Shown here piece after piece: positions 23,290 through 33,700 of a stretch of 64,000 bases of DNA (the first letter of the stretch is position 1; every line of letters starts with the position of its first letter). The stretch comes from Lunularia cruciata (Eukaryota > Streptophyta > Marchantiopsida > Lunulariales > Lunulariaceae). The stretch spans positions 69,936,001 to 70,000,000 of the forward strand of contig OX419757.1 of NCBI GenBank assembly GCA_948567375.1, written 5' to 3'. Made by a program: the position numbers and the translations under genes. Under the pieces are notes generated by a model, which had not been told where the DNA came from, ran no database searches, and saw only the letters and a program-made list of their open reading frames with translations.

Positions 23290-25101
23290 TTGTGGGAACA
23301 ACCTATTATTTTTGATTATACTATTAGTACATCAACATTAGGTTGTCACAATGAGAAGAGGCAAAGCCTAGATCCTAAGGCCCAAAATGTGTCTTTCTTG
23401 GATATGCCTCAAATTCTAAAGGATATAGGTGTTATAATCTTGATTTCAATATTTTTATTATCAGTAGAGATGTCATATTTGAGGAGTTAAAATCCTGGTA
23501 TCATGCTCCTACAAGTTTTGCATCTGATTTACCACTTATAGAACCTTCTCCTCCTTTGATTGGTCCAAGTAATATTTCTATTCCATAGACTAGTACTTCA
23601 AGTGATACTGGTGTTTCTAGTGAGCACTCTCAATCTCAGACATTTGTAAATCTTTGGTCAGGACAGGGTGTTAAGAAGCCTTGAGTCCAAGGTTCTCAAC
23701 CTTGGACTCAACCTTGAAAATTTCCTCCTTAATTTATCCAGTAATGTTTCTACTCCTTTGCTGGAACAAATGGTCTGTCAACCACATAGTTCAGGAATTT
23801 CAAGTAATTTAGATGAGGCTACAAGTAGCACACCTCAGCTTGAATAGCTTTAGCTCTGTTGCCATGATTTCATCACTTTGTGCTCTCTCAGGATTAGCCA
23901 CTTTCAATAAGTGGAAGCTCTATCAGATGGAATTCATCAACACTTTCTTCAAAGAAGATTTGGAGGAGGATGTATACATGATCAACCACTTAGATATGAA
24001 GATCCAAGATATCCAAAAAAAGTTTGCTATTGAAAAAGTCTCTTTATGGACTTAAGCAAGCTTCACAAGCTTGGAATGTCAAGATAAATTCCTATATTAT
24101 ATCCATTGGATTTCAAGTTTGTAGTTCAGATTCTTCATTGTACAAACTACAAGTTGGTGGCAATATGGTTTTGTTGATCATCTATGTTGATGACGAGATC
24201 ATCTTTGGTAGCTGTCAAGATCTCATTTTGCAAGTACAAGATCAGTTGAAGGGAGAGTTTGACACGATAGACTTGGGAGAATTTAAATACTTCTTGGATA
24301 TTGAGTTTATTCAAGATGGAAAAATAACCTTTGGTTACTACGGCGCCAATATTCACTCAGCATGTTGGAGAAGTTTGTATGATGGCTTGTTAGCCTATTT
24401 CTGCTCCTCTTCCAACTTTTGTGAAGTTAAATAATGATGATGATGAGTTGTTGGCTGATCCAAATATGTACAAACAGATCATTGGAAGTCTGATTTATTT
24501 GACTCTTAGTAGACCAGATCTAAGCTACACTTTTAGTCTAGTGAGTCAATTTAGGCAAGCACGAAGGAAGCACATCTTGATAGAGTTCAAAGGATTTTAT
24601 GCCAAGTGAAGTTTACCATCTAATTTGGTCTTCACTATTCAGCTGGTGGGTTACCCATTCTACAAGGTTTTATTGACACAAACTGGGCAGGAAGTGCTCA
24701 AGATCAAAGATCAACATCGGGTTATATTTTCAACCTTGGAAGTTCTGCAATTAGATGGTCATTGAAGACTCAACCTACTGTTGTTTTATCATCAACAGAA
24801 GCGGAATATAGGGGTGCCACTAATGCTACATGTGAGTCTATTTGGCTTCACAGATATGGGATATATATTTCATGATCTATAATTTTATACACATATAAAA
24901 TCAGCAGTATTTCATGCAAAGACCAAACATATAGGGGTCCATTATCATTTCATTAAAGAAAAGTTATTTGCTTGAGAAATAGATCTGCAGTATACTCCTA
25001 CAAATAGCCAATCTTTTCACCAAAACTTTACCTAGAGATAAATTTGAATATTTCAGATCTCATCTTGGAGTCAAAGATATTGACATCAGTTTGAGGGAGA
25101 A
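23290..25101 (+). pseudogene. Ty1/copia pol remnant (integrase end, RT, RNase H)
   Basis: The order is that of copia pol. 23345-23520 holds the integrase C-terminal block (LDPKAQNVSFLDMPQ, then a VIFEELKSWYH segment). 23900-24060 holds the palm A segment YQMEFINTFFKEDLEEDVYM and the start of KKSLYGLKQASQAWN. The frame from 24024 holds LLIIYVDDEIIFGS (catalytic YVDD) and FKYFLDIEF. 24480-24560 gives SLIYLTLSRPDLSY. 24680-24840 contains the RNase H strand DQRSTSGYIFNLGSS and VLSSTEAEYRGA. Stops and frameshifts are frequent. Gag, protease and the first half of integrase are not seen. Confidence 0.85.
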
Positions 25102-25435
25102 TGTCGGTGAAATATCACAAGCTAATAATGAATAGTGAATTGAGGAGAGTTAATCCGTAGTCACACTTTATTCTTTACACACATGTTCTCGTTAGGCATC
25201 ACTTTAGCATCACTTTTGTGAAAAGTGACTCTATTACTTGTGCATTTCTTGTCTTGTGTCCCATCACTTTAGAGTTATTGTGAAAAGTGACTCTATTACT
25301 TGTGTATTTCTTGTCTTGTGTCCCGAAGACCTTTCTTTGGTGAACTATGTATCTCCACTCTCAGTTTTCTCTTCCGTAATAAGGTCTCGGCCCCTGCAGC
25401 CTATGCGAAATTTTACGGTTTCCGGTCCAGTAAAC
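25102..25435 (+). repeat. Candidate 3' LTR of the copia element
   Basis: TTTGAGGGAGAA (polypurine tract, 25090-25101) precedes TGTCGGTGAAATATCAC, a typical copia LTR start. The right end is uncertain; GTAAACA near 25430 is the best CA terminus. No second copy lies in the window. It contains the 62-bp duplication at 25217-25324. Confidence 0.5.
25217..25324 (+). repeat. Imperfect 62-bp tandem duplication
   Basis: The block TGTGAAAAGTGACTCTATTA to TGTCTTGTGTCCC occurs at 25217 and again at 25279, offset 62 bases, with a single difference (gcat versus gtat) over about 46 bases. It lies within the candidate copia LTR. Confidence 0.7.
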
Positions 25436-26229
25436 AGTTTGTCTGAGTTTTGACTTAGTGGATGATACTGGGTTTGAATCATTGTCCGAGTATGGAATAT
25501 CAGCCATATCGGCGCAGAATCATTCTTTGGGTCTCAGATTTTACTTCCTTAAGTCGTCATCGAATTTGGCTTCTTTGAGGAGGCTGTATAAAGATTACAC
25601 AAACCACACGCCAAAAGATTATTCTAGACAAATTTGAATCTATCGTCTTCTACGCTAACATAGAAGATATAGAGTAAAATGAAATTCTTGCAAATTCAGA
25701 ACATTTATAGAGGTAATTAAAGAGGAATTTATTTATTGGAAAACCAATCCGGTAGCCATTGCAGATACATGTAGAGGGAACAGGGCTCTACTCACTTTTA
25801 TCTGTACCAACGATAAAAACTAGAAATAAATTACACTTCTATACACTCAGAGCAAGAGTCACCACAGCAAATCCGAATCCTAGCGCCACTGATGATATGA
25901 GAAGACATCCAGTAGGTATCCTATGCAATCATAAACAATCTAGTAGCCAACTACCGCAGATGCAGTTTGGAATCAAATGGGGCTCAATCTCTCTCCATAC
26001 GAACATCGACAAGTGCGCGGGCAACACCAAAAACCTTATATGAGTTTAGACTACATTGCAGCTGGACTTCCAAACATGCTGATGGTGGTGAGTCTGCTGA
26101 CCTATCGACATCGTCGCTGATTGCTTTCGGGGTGCAATAGAGAAAATCTGTAAGTCTAATCCAATCAAGGTCTTGGCCATTGCCACAGTCAATTATCACG
26201 TCCTGTCCTTGCTAGAAGTTGATGGAACT
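25436..26229. other. Spacer between copia relic and secreted-protein gene
   Basis: No coding frame of interest is seen. It contains the 3' flank of the minus-strand gene at 26230-26685. The ORF at 25759-26043 has no recognised similarity and is probably chance. Confidence 0.4.
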
Positions 26230-26685
26230 TTACGGATATCCAAGAGTAGGTCCGCTATCAGTGAGCTCGGATACTGCAAAACTCTGCGATGAGAAACTGA
26301 TAGCAATGTTCTTAGCCCCATTTTTCAATATACGCATGGCGGTTGATACGCGACCTGGGATGCGGAAGATTACCCAATCATCATATATCTCGTAAGTAAT
26401 CACAGTTGATTCAGGAACAGCATAGAAACTCTCTTCCAAAGAGCATACACCAATGTCCGCTGCTTTGAAGTTGCCTTTGATTTTCACAACACCATTACCA
26501 AAAAACGCTGCGTAGCTAGGATTTGGTTCGGGACACGACGCCAAACTCGAGTCGGGAGACCCCTTGTTAACAATCGTGAAGTTTCTGCCCTTAACAGGAA
26601 ACAGTCGGAAAGAGCCTGCATTTGTTCCATGTGTTCCGAACGTCACCAGTAAGGCCAATGCCACAAAAAGCTTCCAAGAAACCAT
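26230..26685 (-). CDS. Small secreted protein, unrecognised family (151 aa)
   Basis: The ORF starts at ATG 26685 and ends with TAA. Residues 1-23 form a clear signal peptide (Lys at 5, hydrophobic ALALLVTFG, likely cleavage after NAG), so the product should enter the secretory pathway. The mature part is about 128 residues, predominantly beta-like, with two Cys (SCPEP and GVCSLEE) that could form one disulphide, and it lacks a membrane segment. I do not recognise the family. The frame is intact while surrounding repeats are decayed, which argues for a real gene. The last codons are followed by CCGTAAAG, which could also be read as a splice donor, so a further exon cannot be excluded. Confidence 0.65.
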   Translation of the reverse strand: MVSWKLFVALALLVTFGTHGTNAGSFRLFPVKGRNFTIVNKGSPDSSLASCPEPNPSYAAFFGNGVVKIKGNFKAADIGVCSLEESFYAVPESTVITYEIYDDWVIFRIPGRVSTAMRILKNGAKNIAISFSSQSFAVSELTDSGPTLGYP

Positions 26686-26867
26686 GGTTTGATCGCAGAT
26701 CGGACGTGGAGAAGAACAAGTAATCGAAGTCTACAAGAACAAGACTAATCTGGCCAAGGGCAGCGAGATAGCTTTCAAAATGTTTTATGTACTTCAGAGC
26801 ATGACCTTTATGCCTGTCTAAATGATCAGGTCAATCTTCTCAATATTCACTGTAGCAATGTCCTTAA

Positions 26868-26873
26868 TTTATA
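26868..26873 (-). promoter_or_regulatory. Possible TATA box of the secreted-protein gene
   Basis: The minus strand reads TATAAATT about 185 bases upstream of the ATG at 26685. Spacing leaves a long leader; assignment is by position only. Confidence 0.3.
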
Positions 26874-26885
26874 TTCGGGAGTTTG

Positions 26886-27419
26886 ATCATATCTTTATCC
26901 AGACTTTCCGGTTGGACGTGGACAATCAAGAAGTTTGACTGACATGTTCTGGCACCAAAAACAGATTGGTGACTTCATTCTTATCTATTTCAGAGTAGAT
27001 TGCGCAATCTTGATGTGAATGTCAACTGTGCATTATTGTAGTACTCACGTTCGATAGTGTGGCCGAATGTTCTTCGTCGGAGTCGCGATCACTCTTGCTT
27101 TAAATAGTATAGGCTGCTTTTCTCAACATCCAAATCCACGTGTTGTGACATCTGTGAGATTACATACATCATATCGTCGCCTTCATGAAGAAGCAGGATT
27201 TTCACACGCATGAGGAAATGTCCAATTATGGCAGTTCCAAGAGCCCAAGATGATGATTTCTGCCTGTACTCCAATCTCTGTTGAAATGTTCTCGGGGGAG
27301 ATGCGGGAGAGTGTGGAGACAAGAGAGGGAGGGACGTGAGACAATTTTGATAATTTTTTAGAACAATCGGAACAATTGAGTGCAACAATCGAGTGAATAG
27401 TTAATTGTCTTTGTTCTTC
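26886..27419. other. Upstream spacer of the secreted-protein gene
   Basis: No coding or repeat signal is recognised. The minus-strand ORF 27388-27089 lacks similarity to known proteins and overlaps the probable promoter region. Confidence 0.35.
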
Positions 27420-27744
27420 AATTTCAGTTCCATTGGTATTTAGATTGAAGACTATAGAGAATGGAAGATAAAATTATAAAAAAATTTAGTTTTTTAAGGG
27501 GTGTGAGTGATCATTATATATTGAAAGCAATGGGTTGGAAATTTTATTTCTAATCTCTTAGTTTTTATGATTAAATTTTTATAAATTTAATTTGAAAATT
27601 TTGGAGATGGAAATTGAAAGTTATAAGAATTTATAAATTTTAAAGTTTGAAGAAATTATTTTTTATGTGGGATGTGAGGAGTTATAGTTTTGCAGATATG
27701 GGGACATATGGAGAGGAGTATCTTGTGTTACTATCACTATACTT

Positions 27745-28365
27745 GTGCTAGCCATGGCTACACTTTTCCATGTGGGGTTGCCTAGAGCGGGTCGAGATAC
27801 ACCATACCCGGTGTGTCATCAACGCTTTACCTCGCAAAGGGTAAAGACCCATGTGGGAAGGATGCACAAGGACTATGATTGGATCACTTGGGATGCTCAC
27901 GTGAGACGAGCGACCACATCGACTGCAGTGACACTTGAGATTACACACGCTTCTTCTATACCTTTGTTGATCGTTCCAAGTATACCAATCGAGTCGTGGG
28001 AGTGGTTAGCTTCTCAAGCAGGTTGCATTTTGGGGTTATTTGAGACTAGTTTTCCATGCCCACGTCTATTCCATAGGCTACCCCGCACACTCCATGATGA
28101 GGCTAGACAGGCTTTTTGCCTACCACTGGATCATTTGGCACGTGATCCCTTGGACGAGTTAGCATGGTTCTTATTCCTCCTACTCCCTCAATGGTGTCTT
28201 TGTTATGCTAGAGGGGGATGCGCGGGGCATAAAGAGGTGGCGGCTAGATTTTGTCAATTCCGAGCTGGGGATTGGGCAGCACTTCAGGAGGAGTCTATTA
28301 GGGCTACACAATTTAGGAGACAAGCATCGCCTCATGATACCACAGATTCCACTCGATTACGATGA
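27745..28365 (+). pseudogene. N-terminal finger region of the non-LTR element
   Basis: A 206-codon open segment. Residues 21-41 read YPVCHQRFTSQRVKTHVGRMH: an expected C-x2-C-x11-H-x4-H finger in which the first Cys is Tyr. The second copy at 62355 has the opposite loss (CSVY). N-terminal C2H2-type fingers in RLE-type elements bind target DNA. The rest is Arg/Leu-rich, and the end (AARFCQFRAGDWAALQEES) is the segment that usually precedes the RT. The frame ends at 28365, after which RT begins in another frame. Confidence 0.65.
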
Positions 28366-28379
28366 TGTAGGACATTAGG

Positions 28380-29680
28380 TCAGGCAGGAGAGTTTAGTAG
28401 AGCAGCATGAAGCGAGAGGAGACATTCCTATGTCTGTTAGTTGGGTCTTAGGTGCTAGTCGACTTCTCGCAATTGAGAAGGACACGGGAGGCATTAGACC
28501 GATTGCTATTGGAGAGATCTTTTTGCATTTGGTCAGTCGTACCATTGTCCTTCAGCATCGTTCTCACTTTTGACAGCACCTTAGTCCACATCAGTTTGGA
28601 GTAGCTACACTTGGAGGATGTGAGGCTATATCTCTATGCATTAGAGCACTCTTAGATATCCATCCAGAGTGGGTCGTCCTACAGGTGGATGTTGAGAACG
28701 CTTTTAATAGCGTCTCACGTGCATCCATATTTAGAGAGCTTAGGGAGGCTGATGGATCATTGGCGAGTCTCATTCCTTTTGTGCGGTCTTTTTATGGCTC
28801 TCTTGTTTCCCTTTACTACTAGCATGGTGGTTCACAGGAGGGATTCACCGTCTTGGAGTCAGCTGTTGGAACACGATAGGGAGATCCTTTGGGGGGGCAT
28901 TTATTTGCCATGGCTCACTTTAGAGCTCTCCTATCTACTACTTTGGCCATGCCATGTTGTGTATCTCCCTCCTTGGTAGATGATACACACATCGTAGGCC
29001 CTGTAGATCAGATTAGGCAGGCCTTTGATTACTTGACTATTGAGCTATATCTAGTAGGCTTGAGAGTCAAGGTGTCAAAGTGTAGGGCATGGTCCCCATT
29101 AGGTATCCCTCCCCACCTTGAGCTTCCATAGGGGTGTATCACATCCACAGATGGACTTCGTGTTCTTGGAGTGCCAGTAGGATCGGAGGACTTCATCACA
29201 CGCTTCTTGGACGCTGCCCTTGCAGAGGATGTTCTCCATGTGGATGACCTTCCATTACTAGGAGATCCGCATGTGGCATTTGGTATACTCTCTTCCAGTA
29301 TTGCTCATCGACCATCCTACCTCATCAGTATAGTTCCCCCTCACCGTCCTTCCTATCACGTCTAAGAGCATTTGATAGGAGGATTATGGGAGTCTTTGGT
29401 GATATTATTGGACCAAGGACTTTTGAGTGTGTGATAGGGGATTTGGCACGTAGACAGATGGCTCTACCGATCTCATGTGGTGGGGTTGGCTTGCTTTCTA
29501 TGGAGGAGATGGCACCTATAGCATTTTTGGGTAGTTGGGCTCTCTCGGCACCCCTACTTGCCTCTCATTTTGTGGTTGCTGATAGGCTGGTTTTGGAGAC
29601 TTATGTGACAGAGGTGGAGGGAGGACCCTTTTCTCTCCAGGTGTTATTGCGGCAGACGAGAGATAGTCTATCCCCATGAG
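28380..29680 (+). pseudogene. Non-LTR reverse transcriptase remnant
   Basis: Joined over several frames, the plus strand gives VLGASRLLAIEKDTGGIRPI (28450-28510; start of the RT fingers), FGVATLGGCEAI (28600), VVLQVDVENAFNSVSR (about 28675-28720; palm motif A with its Asp), GDPLGGHLFAMAHF (about 28880-28925; motif B) and PSLVDDTHIVGP (28970-29000; the catalytic DD box, A/LVDD instead of YADD). Then KVSKCRAWSPLGIP and LRVLGVPVGS (29160, thumb entry) and the long LARRQMALPISCGGVGLLS segment. At least three frameshifts and several stops are present. Confidence 0.85.
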
Positions 29681-29959
29681 CACAAGAGGTTTTTCCATCG
29701 TTTGCTTCACTATCATCAGATTGGACTAGAGGTCTACAGTCTTCCTTGATGGAGCGACAGTGTGAGCATACGCTACATTCTCTCTTAGTTGACTCGTCCA
29801 TTCCTCAGGCTACTAGAGCACGTCTACGCTCTTGCTCCGGCAAGGGTGCAGGCTCGTGGATCCTAGCTCAACCATGCATTAGGGCTTTCCGACTCGCATT
29901 GGCTACTTTCTCTACAGCGATGAGGTTTCGCCTAGGTTTGGTCTACCCAGGTTTGTTCC

Positions 29960-30482
29960 ACTACTCACTTGTGAGTGTGGTTCCACACTAGATGCAGCGG
30001 CGGTCCACATGACACGGTGTCCTTTTGGAGGACAGAGGATAGCTACACATGATGCCATTAGAGACATAGTGTTTGCTATGGCATGAGAGAGTGGATTCTT
30101 AGCTTGGAGTGAGCGTTCGTATGCGTTGCAGACGACACATGTCAAGGCAGACTTATACTTGGTCCGAGATGATCAGGTGACAATAGCGGATGTCGTGGTC
30201 ACGGACCCTATGCGGGATACAATTTCGGAGGGAATGATTACCCATCCCCCTGGATGGGTGGCGAGTGCAACAACAGGTCGCAAGGTCTCCAAGTATAGGG
30301 GCATGCAACGAGGTCACCTCTTTGTTCCTCTAGCCTTGGAGTTATATGGAGCGATGGATGCGACATTTGACACATTTGTCAGGGAGTGCGCGAGAGCTTA
30401 TCATGTTAGGCGTCAAGGGGTACCATTTTCACTCTCATACTTTGTAGTTTACTTTAGACAGCGTGTGTCCATTGCTCTATAG
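29960..30482 (+). pseudogene. CCHC knuckle and restriction-like endonuclease segment
   Basis: From 29970 one frame reads CECGSTLDAAAVHMTRC, a C-x-C-x9-H-x4-C knuckle of the type that precedes the endonuclease in RLE-type elements. After one TGA at 30084 the same frame continues from 30126 with ADLYLVRDDQVTIADVVVTDP, which fits the P-D-x(n)-D core of a PD-(D/E)xK-like nuclease, followed by a KVSKY Lys and FVPLALELYG. In R2-type elements this nuclease nicks the target for reverse transcription. Assignment rests on motif order; no structure search was possible. Confidence 0.6.
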
Positions 30483-30599
30483 AGTGCCGTGGTTGATGCA
30501 ATCCATAGGAGAGCAATCACATTAGGTGATGTTTCTTCGGATGCTCCAATTATGTGTAGACTGTACTACTTGCATAACTCAATATCTTAGGTGCGATAG

Positions 30600-30740
30600 G
30601 GCAGATTTCTCGTACAAATTCTATTGGGGCTTAGCCCCATGTTATCTCTTTTGTCTCTATCTTGTACGGCTTGATGGGGGTCTTCGCATCCTTCATTTTT
30701 CCTACGCGGTCGCCTTTATCAACTCAAATCTCTGCTGAAG
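30600..30740 (+). repeat. 3' tail of the non-LTR element (copy 1)
   Basis: CTATTGGGGCTTAGCCCC, then TTGTACGGCTTGATGGGGGT and CCTACGCGGTCGCC. The same blocks occur in order at 47021-47130, showing a conserved tail used for recognition by the element's RT. Confidence 0.7.
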
Positions 30741-33700
30741 GGGCGAAGCTATGTGCCGCCGGGGTTTGCGCGGTTTCCCAGATGTCTCGTTCCTGCATCC
30801 TAGGACCAACCAACTAACTCTGAGGTGAGGATGTAAAGAAAAGTACACTAAATCTAAGTAGAAGGGAATAACGCCCACAGAACCATCGTATCTCAACACT
30901 TTCTGGTTAATGGGTGCGAGGCTCAAAAGCTAAAAGATATCAAGCGACGTTGAGAGGTTGATGCTAATAAATAGACTCCGACCAGATGATTCTAGAAAAT
31001 GGCGAATTGGTTCACGCAAGAACTGGGAATAAAAGGGCATGCAAAGACAGTATAACTTGTTCTAAAGATTAATTATCCACTGGGATGGAGAAATCATAAA
31101 AGGTTATTGCTATCTGCAAAACCTTGCAAGAACTCAAAATTGTAATCGAGTTACCACGTTTAATCGAATCGTGCAGCCACTGCTGAAGCAGAAAACGTGA
31201 TTATTTAATGGTGACTCGAGTAGCAAACTTGAATCTTTTGCGAATTTGTGCAACGACTGCGGGAGCAGATAACTTGTTTGATACATGAAGAATGGATGGT
31301 TCCTTACCCTTGAACATCAATGTGCTAGCGATCAACTGTGATGATTCAACACACGGCACTCGCGTTGGCAATGCTCAAGGGAAGGAGCTCCAAAAGAATC
31401 TGACGAAATTACGTTGATTCAATACACATCTGCTGTATCAGACCATCAACGACTAGGCTATCGATGAAACACAGTGATCAATTACAATTACCAGAACTAG
31501 GGAACAATCCTCAAAAATAGTTTGAATCAGGGACCACTTTGTAATAGGTAACGCTGTCATTCACGGGTTCCAGGAGGTATATAAAAACCCCCATCGTGCA
31601 AGAACTCAACTCTTGCTTATAGATGTCTGTAATAAAGCAAGTTGAACAAAATTCTTGCAACATGAAGATGGTTTGCGATCTGAACGCTCCACATAGAGTA
31701 AAGTTTTAGGTGCTCCGGGTTAGGCTCGTAGAAGGGTCAGAAACTTAAATCAAGTGATACTCCCTAACTTATATAATACTATAGAGCACAGATTAAAACT
31801 GGAAAATCGTGAGAAAGAAACGATAACCAAAACGTCTGTCGACAATGCCATTTTACTCTTGGAAAGTATGGACACCAAAATATATTTCCACTTTGTCGCT
31901 GGATTGTAACCAGACGGCCAGTCCCGTCAAATAGCACGAGCGACTATTCATTATAATTCGTCAATGATTACCACTAATTCATCAGAAGAAAAAGAAACCG
32001 TTGGAGGTTTTTTTTATCGCTGGTCCGCTCTTTCAACTGCCTCGGCTACAAATATATCAAGGCTGATACATGCATGAATATCGATGCCGCAAATCTATAT
32101 CGTTAAGCGTAGACGAGGTCTATGTAACGAGTTATTTATAGAGTGGATGTAGATATAAACTACATATATTTTTCTTGGTCGTCATTATAATTATATCATG
32201 AGGACTAGAAAACACACATACACAATTGATTCTCTCAAAAGACAATTCCGGATTATTTGAGATGTCCTCTAAACATTAAAGAGCTACACCAAGACCAGTC
32301 ACGATTGAGAACATATAATAGTTTAGATTCAAGTATATGCTATATACTTAACTGCACCCATAAGTCACAATCGTACTCAACCTCACCTCAAGATTTAAGA
32401 ATTACTTGACTATACCCCTTTGCCACCTGTTGCCTTGACGTGGTTATATTAGTCCTAGCTGGCTCTCGGAATTAAGGATAGGGGTCAAGTTTTAGGGTTC
32501 TTGTAACTAAATTTTGTAATCTTAAAGAGTAAAAGCTTAATTAGAATATTGTAGTTCATCATGGTACGCATATTTAGGCATCAAAGAATCTTGTGATATC
32601 CAGATGTTTACTCAACTTTCAGACAATTTTGAAAGTTCAAATGAACTATCATTTTTAGAGAGTGGTGGTGAAATTTAGAAATTCGATATGGAAATTCTGA
32701 GAAAAAAATTTAGCAAGGGAAGAGGTTTATATCACAGATTTAGTTTCCGACTAAATGTTTTACAAGTGATGACCTAGACAATGTCAAATACAAGGAAAAA
32801 AATGTCAAGTTTTGCAAAGAAGCAACTGAATTTTCTAGACAATCATAGGCAACAAAGAAACATGGGTAAGTTGAATATCAAGAAAACCAGAAGAATTACT
32901 ATAGCTTTCGTTTGGGCTTACTTTGGGCGGCCTAGCCTTCGAAACTGCTGCTCGTTATCTTTCGCTTTGCTATAGGTCAAGTCCCCTCAATTTGAAGGTG
33001 TGCCTCCTAAACTTGAAACGTGCCTCCCAAACTTTAGGGACATCCCCAAACTTCATGAACTTCAAACCAGCGCCCAATCGGGGTTGAGCCTCCCAACCTA
33101 GAAATGAGCCTCCAAACATCAAGGCCGAGATACCCCCCAACCTCAAATGCAAGTCACGGTCCCCCCTAAACATCAATTTGGGGGGCATCACGGTCCAACC
33201 TTCCTTCCTTTTCCCCACTCTCTTTTCCTTTTTCTCCTTTGTTCAAATCTGTATGTTATTGGTCTAAAATAATCTCTGCCGATTGAATATGAACTTGCGT
33301 ACAATAGCTCATGAACAAGTTATTCTCTCTTTGATAATAATCTTGGGTGAGAATTTATTAAACAATTCCAAGTATATAAATTTATGAATTATATTCTTTG
33401 CCCTAATAGATATTCAAGTTGGACTTGTTCTTATGTCGGCGACTCTTGACAGTAGAATGTCATTCATTAGGAGAGAACTTGGTCCCCATGGTTAGACCCC
33501 AAAGAAAGCAAACTTTTAGATTCAATATTTCCCAAGTGTAGTTTAACTTGAATGCAAGACTATCGGTTGTATGTTGTTTGAACAACTAGTTTGGAGTCTT
33601 TCTTCAATCCTTTGTGTTTTCAATTTCTAATAGAATTTATTGTTATTAATTATCCTATAGTTCTCTCCCACGTTAAGAATTAAAAGCTATTTTCGCTATG

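Larger units (their letters stand above)
27420..30740 (+). mobile_element. RLE-type non-LTR retrotransposon, nearly full length (copy 1)
   Basis: The element has, in order, an N-terminal Cys-His finger region (27745-28365), a reverse transcriptase (28380-29400), a CCHC knuckle (29970-30020), a restriction-like endonuclease-type segment (30126-30482) and a 3' tail ending near 30740. The 5' region aligns with 61970-62600 from the TTCAATTT motif on, and the 3' tail matches a fragment at 47021-47130. The order finger, RT, CCHC, RLE is that of early-branching non-LTR elements such as R2-like groups, not of plant L1 or RTE elements, which have an N-terminal APE endonuclease. Stops and frameshifts make it inactive. 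Confidence 0.75.

Noticed and set aside
31662-31710. ATG after a TATA-like sequence as the start of the germin-like gene
   Set aside because: The frame stops after 15 codons and the germin pseudogene has its own ATG and signal peptide at 36246.
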